DNA of 64,000 bases from Methanobrevibacter sp. (GTDB lineage: Archaea; Methanobacteriota; Methanobacteria; Methanobacteriales; Methanobacteriaceae). Positions within the stretch are counted from its first letter, which is position 1. Each line of letters begins with the position of its first letter. Positions 52,310-60,471 of this stretch are shown here, in pieces. The stretch spans positions 6,404-70,403 of the forward strand of contig NZ_SUTI01000011.1 of the NCBI RefSeq assembly GCF_015062985.1, read 5' to 3'. The translations under genes and the position numbers were made by a program. The notes beneath the pieces were generated by a model that did not search any database, was not told the DNA's origin, and saw only the letters and a list, made by a program, of their open reading frames with translations.

Positions 52310-52692
52310 AGTTTAACAACTTCGTATTCTTCAAAAGGAACATGTCCATCGGCTTCGAGTGATAGATTCAAATCCATCAATCCGTTAATCAAATCGGTTA
52401 TATTTTTATTTGATGGTTTTTTGCCGGTTATTTGAAGATATTGTCTAGGTGAGATTTCACAGTACTCACACTCAAAATTACAGCATCTGTCCTTTTCTTC
52501 GCAACCGTATCCTTCCTGAGATTCGTCGGTTCCGATTACGATATCATCTAAAATTCTTGAAACTCTTTCATCTGATGCAAACATGGCTATTTTTTGGGTT
52601 TTACCACATATTCCTATAGCCTTTTGTCCTTTAAAGTTACAAACCCATTTGATGGGATAGTTTTCCATGCCAGTAATTTGTAAATTTTCCAT
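52306..52692 (-). CDS. Cysteine-rich protein of unknown function
   Basis: 128 residues. Seven cysteines: Cys18 and Cys29, then a cluster in YGCEEKDRCCNFECEYCE (about 64-78). The cluster spacing suits a zinc site or an iron-sulfur cluster. No known domain recognised. GAGTGG precedes the ATG. It lies ten bases after the HTH regulator gene on the same strand, so the two are probably one unit. Confidence 0.65.
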   Translation of the reverse strand: MENLQITGMENYPIKWVCNFKGQKAIGICGKTQKIAMFASDERVSRILDDIVIGTDESQEGYGCEEKDRCCNFECEYCEISPRQYLQITGKKPSNKNITDLINGLMDLNLSLEADGHVPFEEYEVVKL

Positions 52693-52701
52693 ATTACCAC
52701 T

Positions 52702-53634
52702 CTAATTTTCTTTTCTTTCTCTAATCATTTTCAATAGTTCCTTTGAATTTTCAAATTCCTTCAATTCCCATGATTTAATAACAGGGATTGTACCTATTGA
52801 CTCCTTAATCTTATCATTGTTAATTATAAAAACAGGCTCTGATGTTGTAACCATAGACAAGTCCTTCAATGGTATTGCCATTCTTTTTAAAGTTTTTTCG
52901 TTCCTGTTTTTTTCAACATTTGCCATTAATGGTGAATGTTTATCTGAAGTTTTCATTTTAGCAACAGCATCAAAAGGACTTTTATTGGTTGACAAAACCC
53001 CGTATCCTAATTTTGACAGGTCCTTAACGTCATCGCTATATTTGACCTCTTCATTTTGAGGCTGTTTCAGCAGATCAATATCCAATGTGACTTTGGTATT
53101 GAGGATTTCTTCCAAAATCATTGCTGTTTCAGTATTTGCGCGCACAATTCCGTTTTCATACTTGTACATTGTAGCGCGGGATACATGCGCAAGGCTTGCC
53201 AAATCTTTTAGAGACATTGAATACTCTTCACGGTACTGTTTTATGACATTGCCGTCTATTTTAACAAAATACCCTCCACGATCCGCTAGGATTTCAGGCG
53301 ATTCGCCGTATATGATCATGTTCTTTAAGGTTTCAAAAGTAATTGTTGGAATTTCATATCTTTCATACACCACTCCATCTTCCAAAATTCCATTCCTTGA
53401 TTTTTCTCCGATAATGATTGGTGATGCGAGAAAGATATTGGCTAGCTGCTTCATTTCATGAGCATTATGCTCATTGATGCTGTCTATATTCAAAAATGTT
53501 TTCAGAAGCAAAATCTGCAGGTTTTTCCTTGCCACTATATCAAATGAGCCCTGTTCATAAATATCGGAGGTTTTAAAACCTTGTGATTTTAATAGATTTT
53601 CAATATTTTGCAGCATTTGGCTTCGTGTCAACAT
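52702..53634 (-). CDS. Archaeal HTH-type regulator with N-terminal nuclease-fold domain
   Basis: 310 residues. A central lambda-repressor-like HTH (IKQYREEYSMSLKDLASLAH, VSRATMYKYENG; about 128-180) is preceded by a domain with FDIVARKNLQILLLKTF, resembling the restriction-endonuclease fold found in the conserved euryarchaeal regulator family (MJ0164-like). The C-terminal 100 residues (PLMANVEKNRNEKTLKRMAI, EPVFII) form a second small domain. GAGGT precedes the ATG. It is divergent from tiaS across about 60 bases. Confidence 0.85.
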   Translation of the reverse strand: MLTRSQMLQNIENLLKSQGFKTSDIYEQGSFDIVARKNLQILLLKTFLNIDSINEHNAHEMKQLANIFLASPIIIGEKSRNGILEDGVVYERYEIPTITFETLKNMIIYGESPEILADRGGYFVKIDGNVIKQYREEYSMSLKDLASLAHVSRATMYKYENGIVRANTETAMILEEILNTKVTLDIDLLKQPQNEEVKYSDDVKDLSKLGYGVLSTNKSPFDAVAKMKTSDKHSPLMANVEKNRNEKTLKRMAIPLKDLSMVTTSEPVFIINNDKIKESIGTIPVIKSWELKEFENSKELLKMIRERKEN

Positions 53635-53695
53635 TTTTTCTACCTCTGATTAAACTATATATTCTTTTAACTTTAATATATTTTAGTAGGTGATT

Positions 53696-54958
53696 GTGAT
53701 TAATTATTTACATATTGGAATAGATGATACGGATTCTCCGGATGGAATGTGCACAACATATTTGGCAAGTCAAATTGTCAATAAATTCAAGGATAACGGC
53801 ATAGAGTTAGTTGATTATCCCAGATTGATAAGATTAAATCCGTTTGCCCGATTCAAAACTCGTGGAAATGGAGGAGTAAGTCTGAAAATAGTCAATGATG
53901 ATAATGCCGCAAGGGCTAAAGAAATAGTTCTTGAGGAAGTTGAGAAGTTATCCATGTTCGATTGCGACAATACAAATCCCGGAGTAATCTTTTACGATGG
54001 GGAAATCACAAAGGAAATGGAAGGCTACGCTTTTAGAGCCATTTATGAATTCATTACAATCGATGAGGCGGAGGAATTCGGTAAATCTGTAGGATGTGAA
54101 ATTCACAAGTTCAAAAAAGGAAGGGGCATTATAGGATCAATTGCGGCAATCAGTTTGCCGCTAACTGACTTCACCTATGAGCTGCTTGCCTATAGAAGTT
54201 CAGATAATTACGGAACTAAAAGGCAGATTAATTACGAATCAGTTTACAGAATGGATAAGGAAACATTTCCCGACACTTTTGAAAATATTGATTATTCCGA
54301 AGATTATATTGCAATCGAGCCTAAAACACCGTGCCCGGTCTTATACGGTATTAGGTCAAATACTGTGGGTGCTTTAAAAAAAGCAATGGATATAGTTGAA
54401 GTTTCAGAACCTATTGTCGACTGGTGCATTTTTAAGACAAACCAGCACACTGACATGCATATACAAAAGGCAGAAAATATTGCCTCAATGAAACAATTTG
54501 GTTGCTATTGCGTAACAGGTGAAGTCAAAAACAGACCTACTATCATTGACGGGGGACACATGTTCTTTTACATTTTCGATGAATCCGGCGAGATTGAATG
54601 CGGTGCATATGAACCTACAAAGAATTTTAGAAAGATTGTTTCACATTTGCGTCAGGGCGATATCATCAGGGTCTATGGAGGAATCGGTGAGCAGAATACG
54701 TTCAATATTGAAAAGTTTCAGGTCATTGAATTGAATGATGTTGAGTATAAAAATCCGATTTGCGAATGTGGAAAAAGAATGACATCTGCCGGCAAAAATA
54801 AAGGTTTCAAATGTAAAAAATGTGGAAGAAAAATTGAATCCAATGAAAAAGTTCCTATTTTGATAACTCGTTTTTTAAAAAATTCTTGGTTTTATGAAAC
54901 ACCGGTTTCTGCTAGGAGACATCTCTCAAAACCACTTTGTCGTATGAATTTAGAGTAA
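53696..54958 (+). CDS. tiaS: tRNA(Ile2) 2-agmatinylcytidine synthetase TiaS
   Basis: About 420 residues. It attaches agmatine to C34 of the tRNA-Ile that reads AUA, an archaea-only modification. Seen: LHIGIDDTDSPDGMCTTYLA at the start, RLIRLNPFARFKTRGNGGV, the OB-fold region (GEVKNRPTIIDGGHMFF) and a C-terminal zinc ribbon (CECG...CKKCGRK, about 359-378). No ATG exists at the start: GTG at 53696 is only one base after GGTGAT, whereas ATT at 53699 has the usual spacing; I list the GTG but an AUU start is possible. Confidence 0.9.
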   Translation: MINYLHIGIDDTDSPDGMCTTYLASQIVNKFKDNGIELVDYPRLIRLNPFARFKTRGNGGVSLKIVNDDNAARAKEIVLEEVEKLSMFDCDNTNPGVIFYDGEITKEMEGYAFRAIYEFITIDEAEEFGKSVGCEIHKFKKGRGIIGSIAAISLPLTDFTYELLAYRSSDNYGTKRQINYESVYRMDKETFPDTFENIDYSEDYIAIEPKTPCPVLYGIRSNTVGALKKAMDIVEVSEPIVDWCIFKTNQHTDMHIQKAENIASMKQFGCYCVTGEVKNRPTIIDGGHMFFYIFDESGEIECGAYEPTKNFRKIVSHLRQGDIIRVYGGIGEQNTFNIEKFQVIELNDVEYKNPICECGKRMTSAGKNKGFKCKKCGRKIESNEKVPILITRFLKNSWFYETPVSARRHLSKPLCRMNLE

Positions 54959-55166
54959 GTATTCTTTATTAACTTTTTATATCTGAAAATACTAGTTTTT
55001 ATTTAAATTTTAGACTTCTCTTTTTGTGAATTAATTATTAATTTTTACTAATTTTTATTCGCAAAATTAGAACTTTTGAGAACTAAATCATATTAATTTA
55101 AATATGATGACTGTGTAATAAAAAATTAACTAGCATATATTTTTATGCCGGGCGGGAGAGGGTATT
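54959..55166 (+). promoter_or_regulatory. Upstream region of the DUF3100-like operon
   Basis: 208 AT-rich bases without ORFs. GAGAGGG lies four bases before the ATG at 55167. TATA-like stretches are present (around 55094-55103) but no single one is convincing, and I see no clear operator. Confidence 0.35.
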
Positions 55167-56054
55167 ATGTCTGATAATGATATTGAGACGAAAGAAATTC
55201 AACACATCTATCGTGAAAAAACTGATAAGCGTATTTTAAAGAAGAATCCATGGAAAGATCATGGTTTACATTTAACTGTACTTGTTTTGGTTATTATTGC
55301 TATGTATATTGGCCCTATTGAAATTCGACTTGCTAAAGGTATTGAAGTGTCAGTAATGCCTTTGCTTTACACAATGGTTTTGGGATTGCTTTTTTATTTG
55401 GCGAAACCCATTAAATGGATTCAAAGAAAACAGTCAAGAATTGCTGAGGGGGCTATGATGCTTTTCATCGGTGTTTTGATTGCAAAATTGGCTGTTTCAA
55501 GCGGCCAATCAATTCATCTTATTTTTGAAATGGGTCCTGCTTTGATGTTGCAGGAATTAGGGCATTTGGCCACAATTTTAATTGCGCTTCCTATTGCTTT
55601 ACTTTTAGGTTTTAAACGTGAAGCTATTGGCATGACCAATTCTATTGGTCGTGAACCTGAAGTTGCAGTTGTTGTCGATAAATATGGATTTAATTCTCCT
55701 GAATCAAGAGGTATTTTTGCTCTTTTTATTGTTGGAACAATTATCGGAACAGTATTCATTAGCTTCTTGACAAGTATTTCTGTTTCTGTTCTGCCGTTGC
55801 ATCCATTTGCATTTGCTATGGCCAGTGGTGTGGGCAGTGCAAGTATGAACGCCGCTTCATTAGCACCTACGCTTGCAGCATTTCCGGCATTGGAAACTCA
55901 GATTGAGGCGTTTGCAGGATTCAGTAATCTGCTGTCATTTTCTGTTGGGATTTATATTGTAATTTTTATAGCATTGCCGTTGACTGAAAAGTTATATGAA
56001 ATTTTAGAGCCTATAATTGGAAGAAAACCTGTTGTTGAAGAGGAGGATGAGTAA
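55167..56054 (+). CDS. DUF3100-like polytopic membrane protein, copy 1
   Basis: 295 residues with a cytoplasmic N-terminus (HIYREKTDKRILKKNPWKDH) and about eight membrane helices. Distinctive loops are LAKPIKWIQRKQ, FEMGPALMLQELGHLATI, IGMTNSIGREPEVAVVVDKYG, FNSPESRG and MASGVGSASMNAASLAPTLA. These resemble DUF3100 proteins, presumed transporters with discontinuous helices. It abuts the small membrane protein gene with no spacer, and the pair is duplicated at 56697-58073. Upstream of PrpD-, fumarase- and citrate-lyase-like genes, a carboxylate substrate is likely; this is inference. Confidence 0.8.
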   Translation: MSDNDIETKEIQHIYREKTDKRILKKNPWKDHGLHLTVLVLVIIAMYIGPIEIRLAKGIEVSVMPLLYTMVLGLLFYLAKPIKWIQRKQSRIAEGAMMLFIGVLIAKLAVSSGQSIHLIFEMGPALMLQELGHLATILIALPIALLLGFKREAIGMTNSIGREPEVAVVVDKYGFNSPESRGIFALFIVGTIIGTVFISFLTSISVSVLPLHPFAFAMASGVGSASMNAASLAPTLAAFPALETQIEAFAGFSNLLSFSVGIYIVIFIALPLTEKLYEILEPIIGRKPVVEEEDE

Positions 56055-56543
56055 ATGGTTGATATTATGGAGGGATCTGAAAATGTTTCAGTTCACGGAA
56101 TTTTTAATTGGATTTTGCTTTTAGCCATATTTTCGGTTATTACCGTTGTCGGCAATGCAATCGGATTTCACCATCCGATTGGAGATTCATTAGTTGGCAT
56201 GGCTATTCTATCCTTAATCACATTACTGGGCGTTTGGATGGAAAGGTATCTTCCTTTGGATATTTCCTCCATCATTTATATTAGTGTGATGGGAATTCTA
56301 TTGGCATTTCCGGGCATGCCCACATCTGATTTTTTACTGTATTATGTTTCTAAAGTTGAACTCCTGTCAATAGTTACAGTATTTCTGGCCTATGTCGGTA
56401 TTGGTATGGGAAAAAGTTGGAATGAGTTCAAGGCTCTTGGTGGAAGGGCAGTTATCGTTACAGTTCTTGTTATTGCATCCACCTATTTAGGTTCAGCTCT
56501 TGTTGCACATTGTGTTTTGGTTATGACTGGCGTTCCGGCATAA
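56055..56543 (+). CDS. Small polytopic membrane partner protein, copy 1
   Basis: 162 residues with four or five membrane helices. Motifs: GSENVSVHGIFNWILLLAI, HPIGDSLVGMAILSLITLLG, FPGMPTSDFLLYYVSKVE and VGIGMGKSWNEFKALGGRA. It starts directly after the stop of the DUF3100-like gene (TAA ATG), so the two are translationally coupled and probably form a two-subunit carrier, as in MadL/MadM-type systems. I recognise no other family. Confidence 0.75.
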   Translation: MVDIMEGSENVSVHGIFNWILLLAIFSVITVVGNAIGFHHPIGDSLVGMAILSLITLLGVWMERYLPLDISSIIYISVMGILLAFPGMPTSDFLLYYVSKVELLSIVTVFLAYVGIGMGKSWNEFKALGGRAVIVTVLVIASTYLGSALVAHCVLVMTGVPA

Positions 56544-56696
56544 CTATTCTTATTTTGTGAAAATTATTACTTATTTTTATTCGTATTTAGTGAATTTTTT
56601 AAAATTAAATGTTATTAATTTATATAATATGTTTCAAGAAAATATTATTATATTAAAAATTTTTTTACATTTTTAAAGTTTGTTAAGGGGTTTGTT

Positions 56697-57581
56697 ATTA
56701 TTCCAAATAAGGGTCAGGACGGACATGTTGAACATATTTACAGGGAAAAAACGGATAAACGTATTTTAAAGAAAAATCCCTGGAGAGATTACAGATTACA
56801 CGGAACTGTACTTATTTTGGTTATAATTGCAGAACTTATTGGAACTATAAGGGTTCCGATTACTAAGGATGTGGCAATCACTATCATGCCTCTTATTTAT
56901 ACGATTATTTTGGGTCTGGCATTCTATTTAGCCAAACCAATTAAATGGATTAAAAGAAAGCAAGCCCGTATTGCTGAAGGGGCAATGATGCTTTTCATAG
57001 GTGTTTTGATCGCCAAATTGGCTGTTGCCAGTGGTCAATCCATAGGCCTTATTTTTGAAATGGGTCCCGCTTTGATTTTACAGGAGCTGGGGCACTTGGC
57101 AACAATACTGGTACTTCCAATTGCACTTCTTTTAGGATTTAAAAAGGAATCTATCGGTATGACCAATTCCATTGGTCGTGAACCGAACGTTGCAGTCGTT
57201 GTTGATAAGTATGGATTTAACTCTCCAGAATCAAGAGGAGTATTTGCTATATTTATCATAGGTACAGTTATCGGTACAATATTTATCAGTTTCCTGGTAA
57301 CCCTTTCATTATCCTTCTTGCCGTTACACCCTTATGCATTTGCTATGGCCAGTGGTGTCGGAAGTGCAAGTATGAATGCGGCAGCAATAGGTCCGACCCT
57401 TGCGGCGTTCCCAGGACTCGAAACCCAAGTTCAAGCATTTGCAGGATTCAGTAATCTGCTTTCATTCTGTGTGGGCATTTATATTGTAATTTTCATAGCA
57501 TTGCCGTTGACAGAAAAAATGTATGACTGGCTCGAACCTAAAATCGGAAGGGATTCTATTATACCTAAGGAGGATGAATAA
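56697..57581 (+). CDS. DUF3100-like polytopic membrane protein, copy 2, probable AUU start
   Basis: 294 residues, paralogue of the protein at 55167. Coding similarity reaches upstream of every canonical start: HIYREKTDKRILKKNPW is present in frame from 56733. From the upstream stop (56625) there is no ATG, GTG or TTG in frame until a TTG at 56817, which lies inside the first membrane helix. ATT at 56697 aligns without gaps with the ATG of copy 1 and lies six bases after AAGGGG. An AUU start is the simplest reading. All transporter loops are conserved (GPALILQELGHLATI, TNSIGREPNVAVVVDKYG, ASGVGSASMNAAAIGPTLA). Confidence 0.78.
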   Translation: MIPNKGQDGHVEHIYREKTDKRILKKNPWRDYRLHGTVLILVIIAELIGTIRVPITKDVAITIMPLIYTIILGLAFYLAKPIKWIKRKQARIAEGAMMLFIGVLIAKLAVASGQSIGLIFEMGPALILQELGHLATILVLPIALLLGFKKESIGMTNSIGREPNVAVVVDKYGFNSPESRGVFAIFIIGTVIGTIFISFLVTLSLSFLPLHPYAFAMASGVGSASMNAAAIGPTLAAFPGLETQVQAFAGFSNLLSFCVGIYIVIFIALPLTEKMYDWLEPKIGRDSIIPKEDE

Positions 57582-58073
57582 ATGCCTGATTTAATTGACG
57601 GTTCTGAAAATGTTTCTGTTCATGGTATCCTTAATTGGATATTGCTATTGGCCATATTTTCAGTTATAACTGTTATCGGCAACTTTTTGGGTTATAAACA
57701 TCCGATTGCAGATTCCCTGGTTGGGATGGCAATTTTATCACTCATCACTCTTGTGGGTGTTTGGTTAGAAAGGGAGCTTCCTATTAATGCATCATCCATT
57801 TTATATATCAGTATAATCGGTATACTTTTGGCTTATCCGGGTATGCCTACATCAAAATTTGTTTTATATTACGTTTCTCAAATTGAACTTTTATCTATAG
57901 TTACCGTATTTTTAGCTTACGTAGGTATTGGTATGGGTAAAAGTTGGGATGAATTCAAGGCTTTAGGTTGGAGAGCTATTGTAATAACTGTTTTGGTTAT
58001 TGCAGCAACTTATTACGGTGCAGCTATTGTGGCTCATATCGTATTGGTGTTAACAGGTGTTCCTGCAGCTTAA
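57582..58073 (+). CDS. Small polytopic membrane partner protein, copy 2
   Basis: 163 residues, paralogue of the protein at 56055 with the same GSENVSVHGILNWILLLAI, HPIADSLVGMAILSL, YPGMPTSKFVLYYVSQIE and VGIGMGKSWDEFKALGWRA. It abuts the preceding gene with no spacer exactly as in copy 1. Keeping both subunits of both copies suggests two carriers with different substrates or affinities. Confidence 0.75.
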   Translation: MPDLIDGSENVSVHGILNWILLLAIFSVITVIGNFLGYKHPIADSLVGMAILSLITLVGVWLERELPINASSILYISIIGILLAYPGMPTSKFVLYYVSQIELLSIVTVFLAYVGIGMGKSWDEFKALGWRAIVITVLVIAATYYGAAIVAHIVLVLTGVPAA

Positions 58074-58149
58074 TTTCAGGAATGAATGTTGATTTTTTTA
58101 TACTTATAATTTTAATACTACTTTTTACATATTATATTGTAGGTGTTTT

Positions 58150-59559
58150 ATGTTTTTACAAAATATTTCTAAATTTATTTCAAACTATCGCTATGAACAG
58201 GCAACTGTAGAGTCACTAACTACTGTTAAAGCAGCTTTTTTAGATTTTTTTGGAGTCACCTATAGAGGAATAAATGAGGAAGCTCCAAACATTGCTTTAA
58301 ACACTGTTGAAGAAGTATTTTCAAGAAACTTGGATTCAAATTTAAAATCTTCAATTATCGGAAGAAGCATTAAAACGGATATTTTAAGCGCCGCTTTTGT
58401 AAATGGTGTTTCAGCTCATGTCCTTGAATTGGATGATGGTCATAGAGGCGCCCAAATTCATTTAGGTTCAATAATATTTCCAACCGCGTTAGCCATTTCT
58501 GAAGCTTATGACTTAAGCGGGAAGGAATTTTTGGAAGGTGTTATTGTAGGTTATGAAGTGGGTATCCTTTTGGGCCAAATTGTCAATCCGGAACATAGAA
58601 ATAAGGGATTCCATACAACCGGGACAATAGGAACTTTCATTTCCGGAGTTGTCGCTTCAAAATTATTAAAGCTTGATGAAGATCAAATTTTAAATGCCTT
58701 GGGATTATGCGGAACTCAGGCGGCAGGGCTTTTGGAGTCTGACCATGGCGGATCAATGGGTAAGGTTTTGCATGTTGGAAAAGCAGCATATAATGGAATT
58801 TTAGCAGCATTTCTAGCCAGAAATGGTTTCACTGGTAGTGGAACAATATTTGAAGGTGATGAAGGATTTTTAAAAGCCATGGTGGTTGATAACGAAGATT
58901 ATGATATGGAGGATTTTTCCCTGGAGAGTGTTTTAAAGGATATAGGTAAGGTAAGGGTGAGGGACATCTACTTTAAGAAATATCCATTTTGCAGGCATTT
59001 GCACTCTTCAATAGACACTGCACTGAAGCTTAAGGCCAGTATTGGTGAGGAATACAATCATATTCAAAATGTGGCTGTCAAAACATATTCCGTTGCAGCC
59101 CAACATAACAATTATGACCCTAAAAACTTGGAAGAACTGAAACAAAGTCTCCCTTACGCCGTTGCCATTTCATTGGTAGTCGGAGAAGTCAGCGTTGATA
59201 AGATTGACCAATTAATAGAATATGGTCTTTTGGATAACTATTCCACTGTCGATAAAGTAAATTGCATAAAAAAACTTGCAAAAGGAATGATTATTCTTTC
59301 CGATGATAAATTAAATGAGTTATATCCTGCTAAAAGACCTTCAAATGTTGTTATAAAATTGGATAAAGAGTTCAGGAATGGAATATTCCAGAACATTACT
59401 TTACTTCCAAAAGGAGATTTTGAAAACCCTCTGCAGCTGAGGGAATTGATCGATAAGTTTAAGGGCCTCAATCCATATTATAACATCAAAAACCTCACTG
59501 TTATTGATTCTCTTGAGGATTATTCCATGAAATATGTTGTTCGCAAATTAAATGAGTAG
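58150..59559 (+). CDS. MmgE/PrpD family protein
   Basis: 469 residues, full length. Family features: LDFFGVTYRGI, FVNGVSAHVLELDDGHRGAQIHLGS in part, VGYEVGILLGQIVNP, FHTTGTIGTFISGVVAS, ALGLCGTQAAGL and FKKYPFCRHLHSSID. Known members are 2-methylcitrate dehydratase, cis-aconitate decarboxylase and iminodisuccinate epimerase, all acting on small polycarboxylates. GGTG precedes the ATG. It starts a run of four metabolic genes downstream of the duplicated carrier genes. Confidence 0.88.
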   Translation: MFLQNISKFISNYRYEQATVESLTTVKAAFLDFFGVTYRGINEEAPNIALNTVEEVFSRNLDSNLKSSIIGRSIKTDILSAAFVNGVSAHVLELDDGHRGAQIHLGSIIFPTALAISEAYDLSGKEFLEGVIVGYEVGILLGQIVNPEHRNKGFHTTGTIGTFISGVVASKLLKLDEDQILNALGLCGTQAAGLLESDHGGSMGKVLHVGKAAYNGILAAFLARNGFTGSGTIFEGDEGFLKAMVVDNEDYDMEDFSLESVLKDIGKVRVRDIYFKKYPFCRHLHSSIDTALKLKASIGEEYNHIQNVAVKTYSVAAQHNNYDPKNLEELKQSLPYAVAISLVVGEVSVDKIDQLIEYGLLDNYSTVDKVNCIKKLAKGMIILSDDKLNELYPAKRPSNVVIKLDKEFRNGIFQNITLLPKGDFENPLQLRELIDKFKGLNPYYNIKNLTVIDSLEDYSMKYVVRKLNE

Positions 59560-59564
59560 ATACT

Positions 59565-60467
59565 ATGGAAAACACAAAGAATTTTCTTAAAAAAATTGGC
59601 ATAAATGAAGTTTCAAAGGATTATGAATCTATTAAGCGTTTTAAGGATGGGGGACAGTACCGTTTTGAAGTTCCGGGTATCCAATCCCCAAAGACAATGA
59701 AGGCTCTTTTAGAGGAATCATCAAAACAAGGCATCTTCATCCATAGGGTAACTCAAACCAAAGGAATAATGTTTTTAACTGATGATGAAATCGAAGAAAT
59801 GGTTTCACTTGCAATCGATTACGGATGCGAACTATTTTTGGCTGTTGGTCCAAGGGCAACTTATGACACATCTGCCACAGTACACACAAAGGAAGGCGCC
59901 AGAATAGGATATCGCCTTAGAGGTTATGATAATCTTGTCTATGCCATAGAAGACGTGAAAAGGGCTTGCAGGTTAGGAGTCCGTGGAATATTGTTGTATG
60001 ATGAAGGTCTTCTTTGGGCTTTAAATGAAATGAGAATGGGGGCGGAACTACCTGAAAACGTTCACTTTAAATTGTCTGCCCATGCAGGACATTCAAATCC
60101 GGCTTCCGCCAAGTTACTTGAAAGCCACGGTCTTGATTCTTTAAATCCTGTAAGGGATTTGCAGATTCCGATGATAGCTGCAATTAGAGATGCTACAGGC
60201 ATGTCTATAGATCTGCACACGGAAAATCCAAAATCCACAGGAGGATTTATTAGGCATTATGAAGTTCCGGATTTTATCAGAGTGGCTTCTCCTGTCTATC
60301 TCAAGACTGGAGGTTCTGTTGCAGCCAATCACAATTGGGACACTACTGAAAAAGAAGCTATTGCCCGCATAAAACAGGTTTCACTAGTCAAAAGGGTTAT
60401 CGATGAATATTGTCCTGATGCTGTTGCTTCTCCTGATCAATCTAGTGATTTAGCTATTCCAGAGTGA
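59565..60467 (+). CDS. TIM-barrel protein of unknown reaction (U32-peptidase-annotated type)
   Basis: 300 residues. Alternating strands and helices (FIHRVTQTKGIMFLTDDEI, CELFLAVGPRATYDTSATV, ACRLGVRGILLYDEGLLW, VHFKLSAHAGHSNPASAKLL, LNPVRDLQIPMIAAIRDATG, SIDLHTENPKSTGG, VYLKTGGS) indicate a (beta/alpha)8 enzyme. I recall related proteins labelled as U32-family peptidases beside PrpD genes, but no protease residues are evident; lyase or mutase chemistry is as likely. His and Glu in HAGHS and HTENP are candidate active-site residues. It begins six bases after the PrpD gene. Confidence 0.6.
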   Translation: MENTKNFLKKIGINEVSKDYESIKRFKDGGQYRFEVPGIQSPKTMKALLEESSKQGIFIHRVTQTKGIMFLTDDEIEEMVSLAIDYGCELFLAVGPRATYDTSATVHTKEGARIGYRLRGYDNLVYAIEDVKRACRLGVRGILLYDEGLLWALNEMRMGAELPENVHFKLSAHAGHSNPASAKLLESHGLDSLNPVRDLQIPMIAAIRDATGMSIDLHTENPKSTGGFIRHYEVPDFIRVASPVYLKTGGSVAANHNWDTTEKEAIARIKQVSLVKRVIDEYCPDAVASPDQSSDLAIPE

Positions 60468-60471
60468 TTAT

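Larger units (their letters stand above)
55167..58073 (+). repeat. Tandem duplication of a two-gene membrane module
   Basis: The gene pair 55167-56543 is repeated as 56697-58073. Both members are conserved in length and order, share almost all loop motifs and differ at many synonymous and some other positions, so the duplication is not recent. A 150-base gap with its own TATA-like region separates the copies. Confidence 0.85.

Noticed and set aside
57968..58210. Plus-strand open frame across the end of the small membrane gene and start of the PrpD gene
   Set aside because: It overlaps two well-supported genes in another frame and its cysteine-rich sequence has no support.
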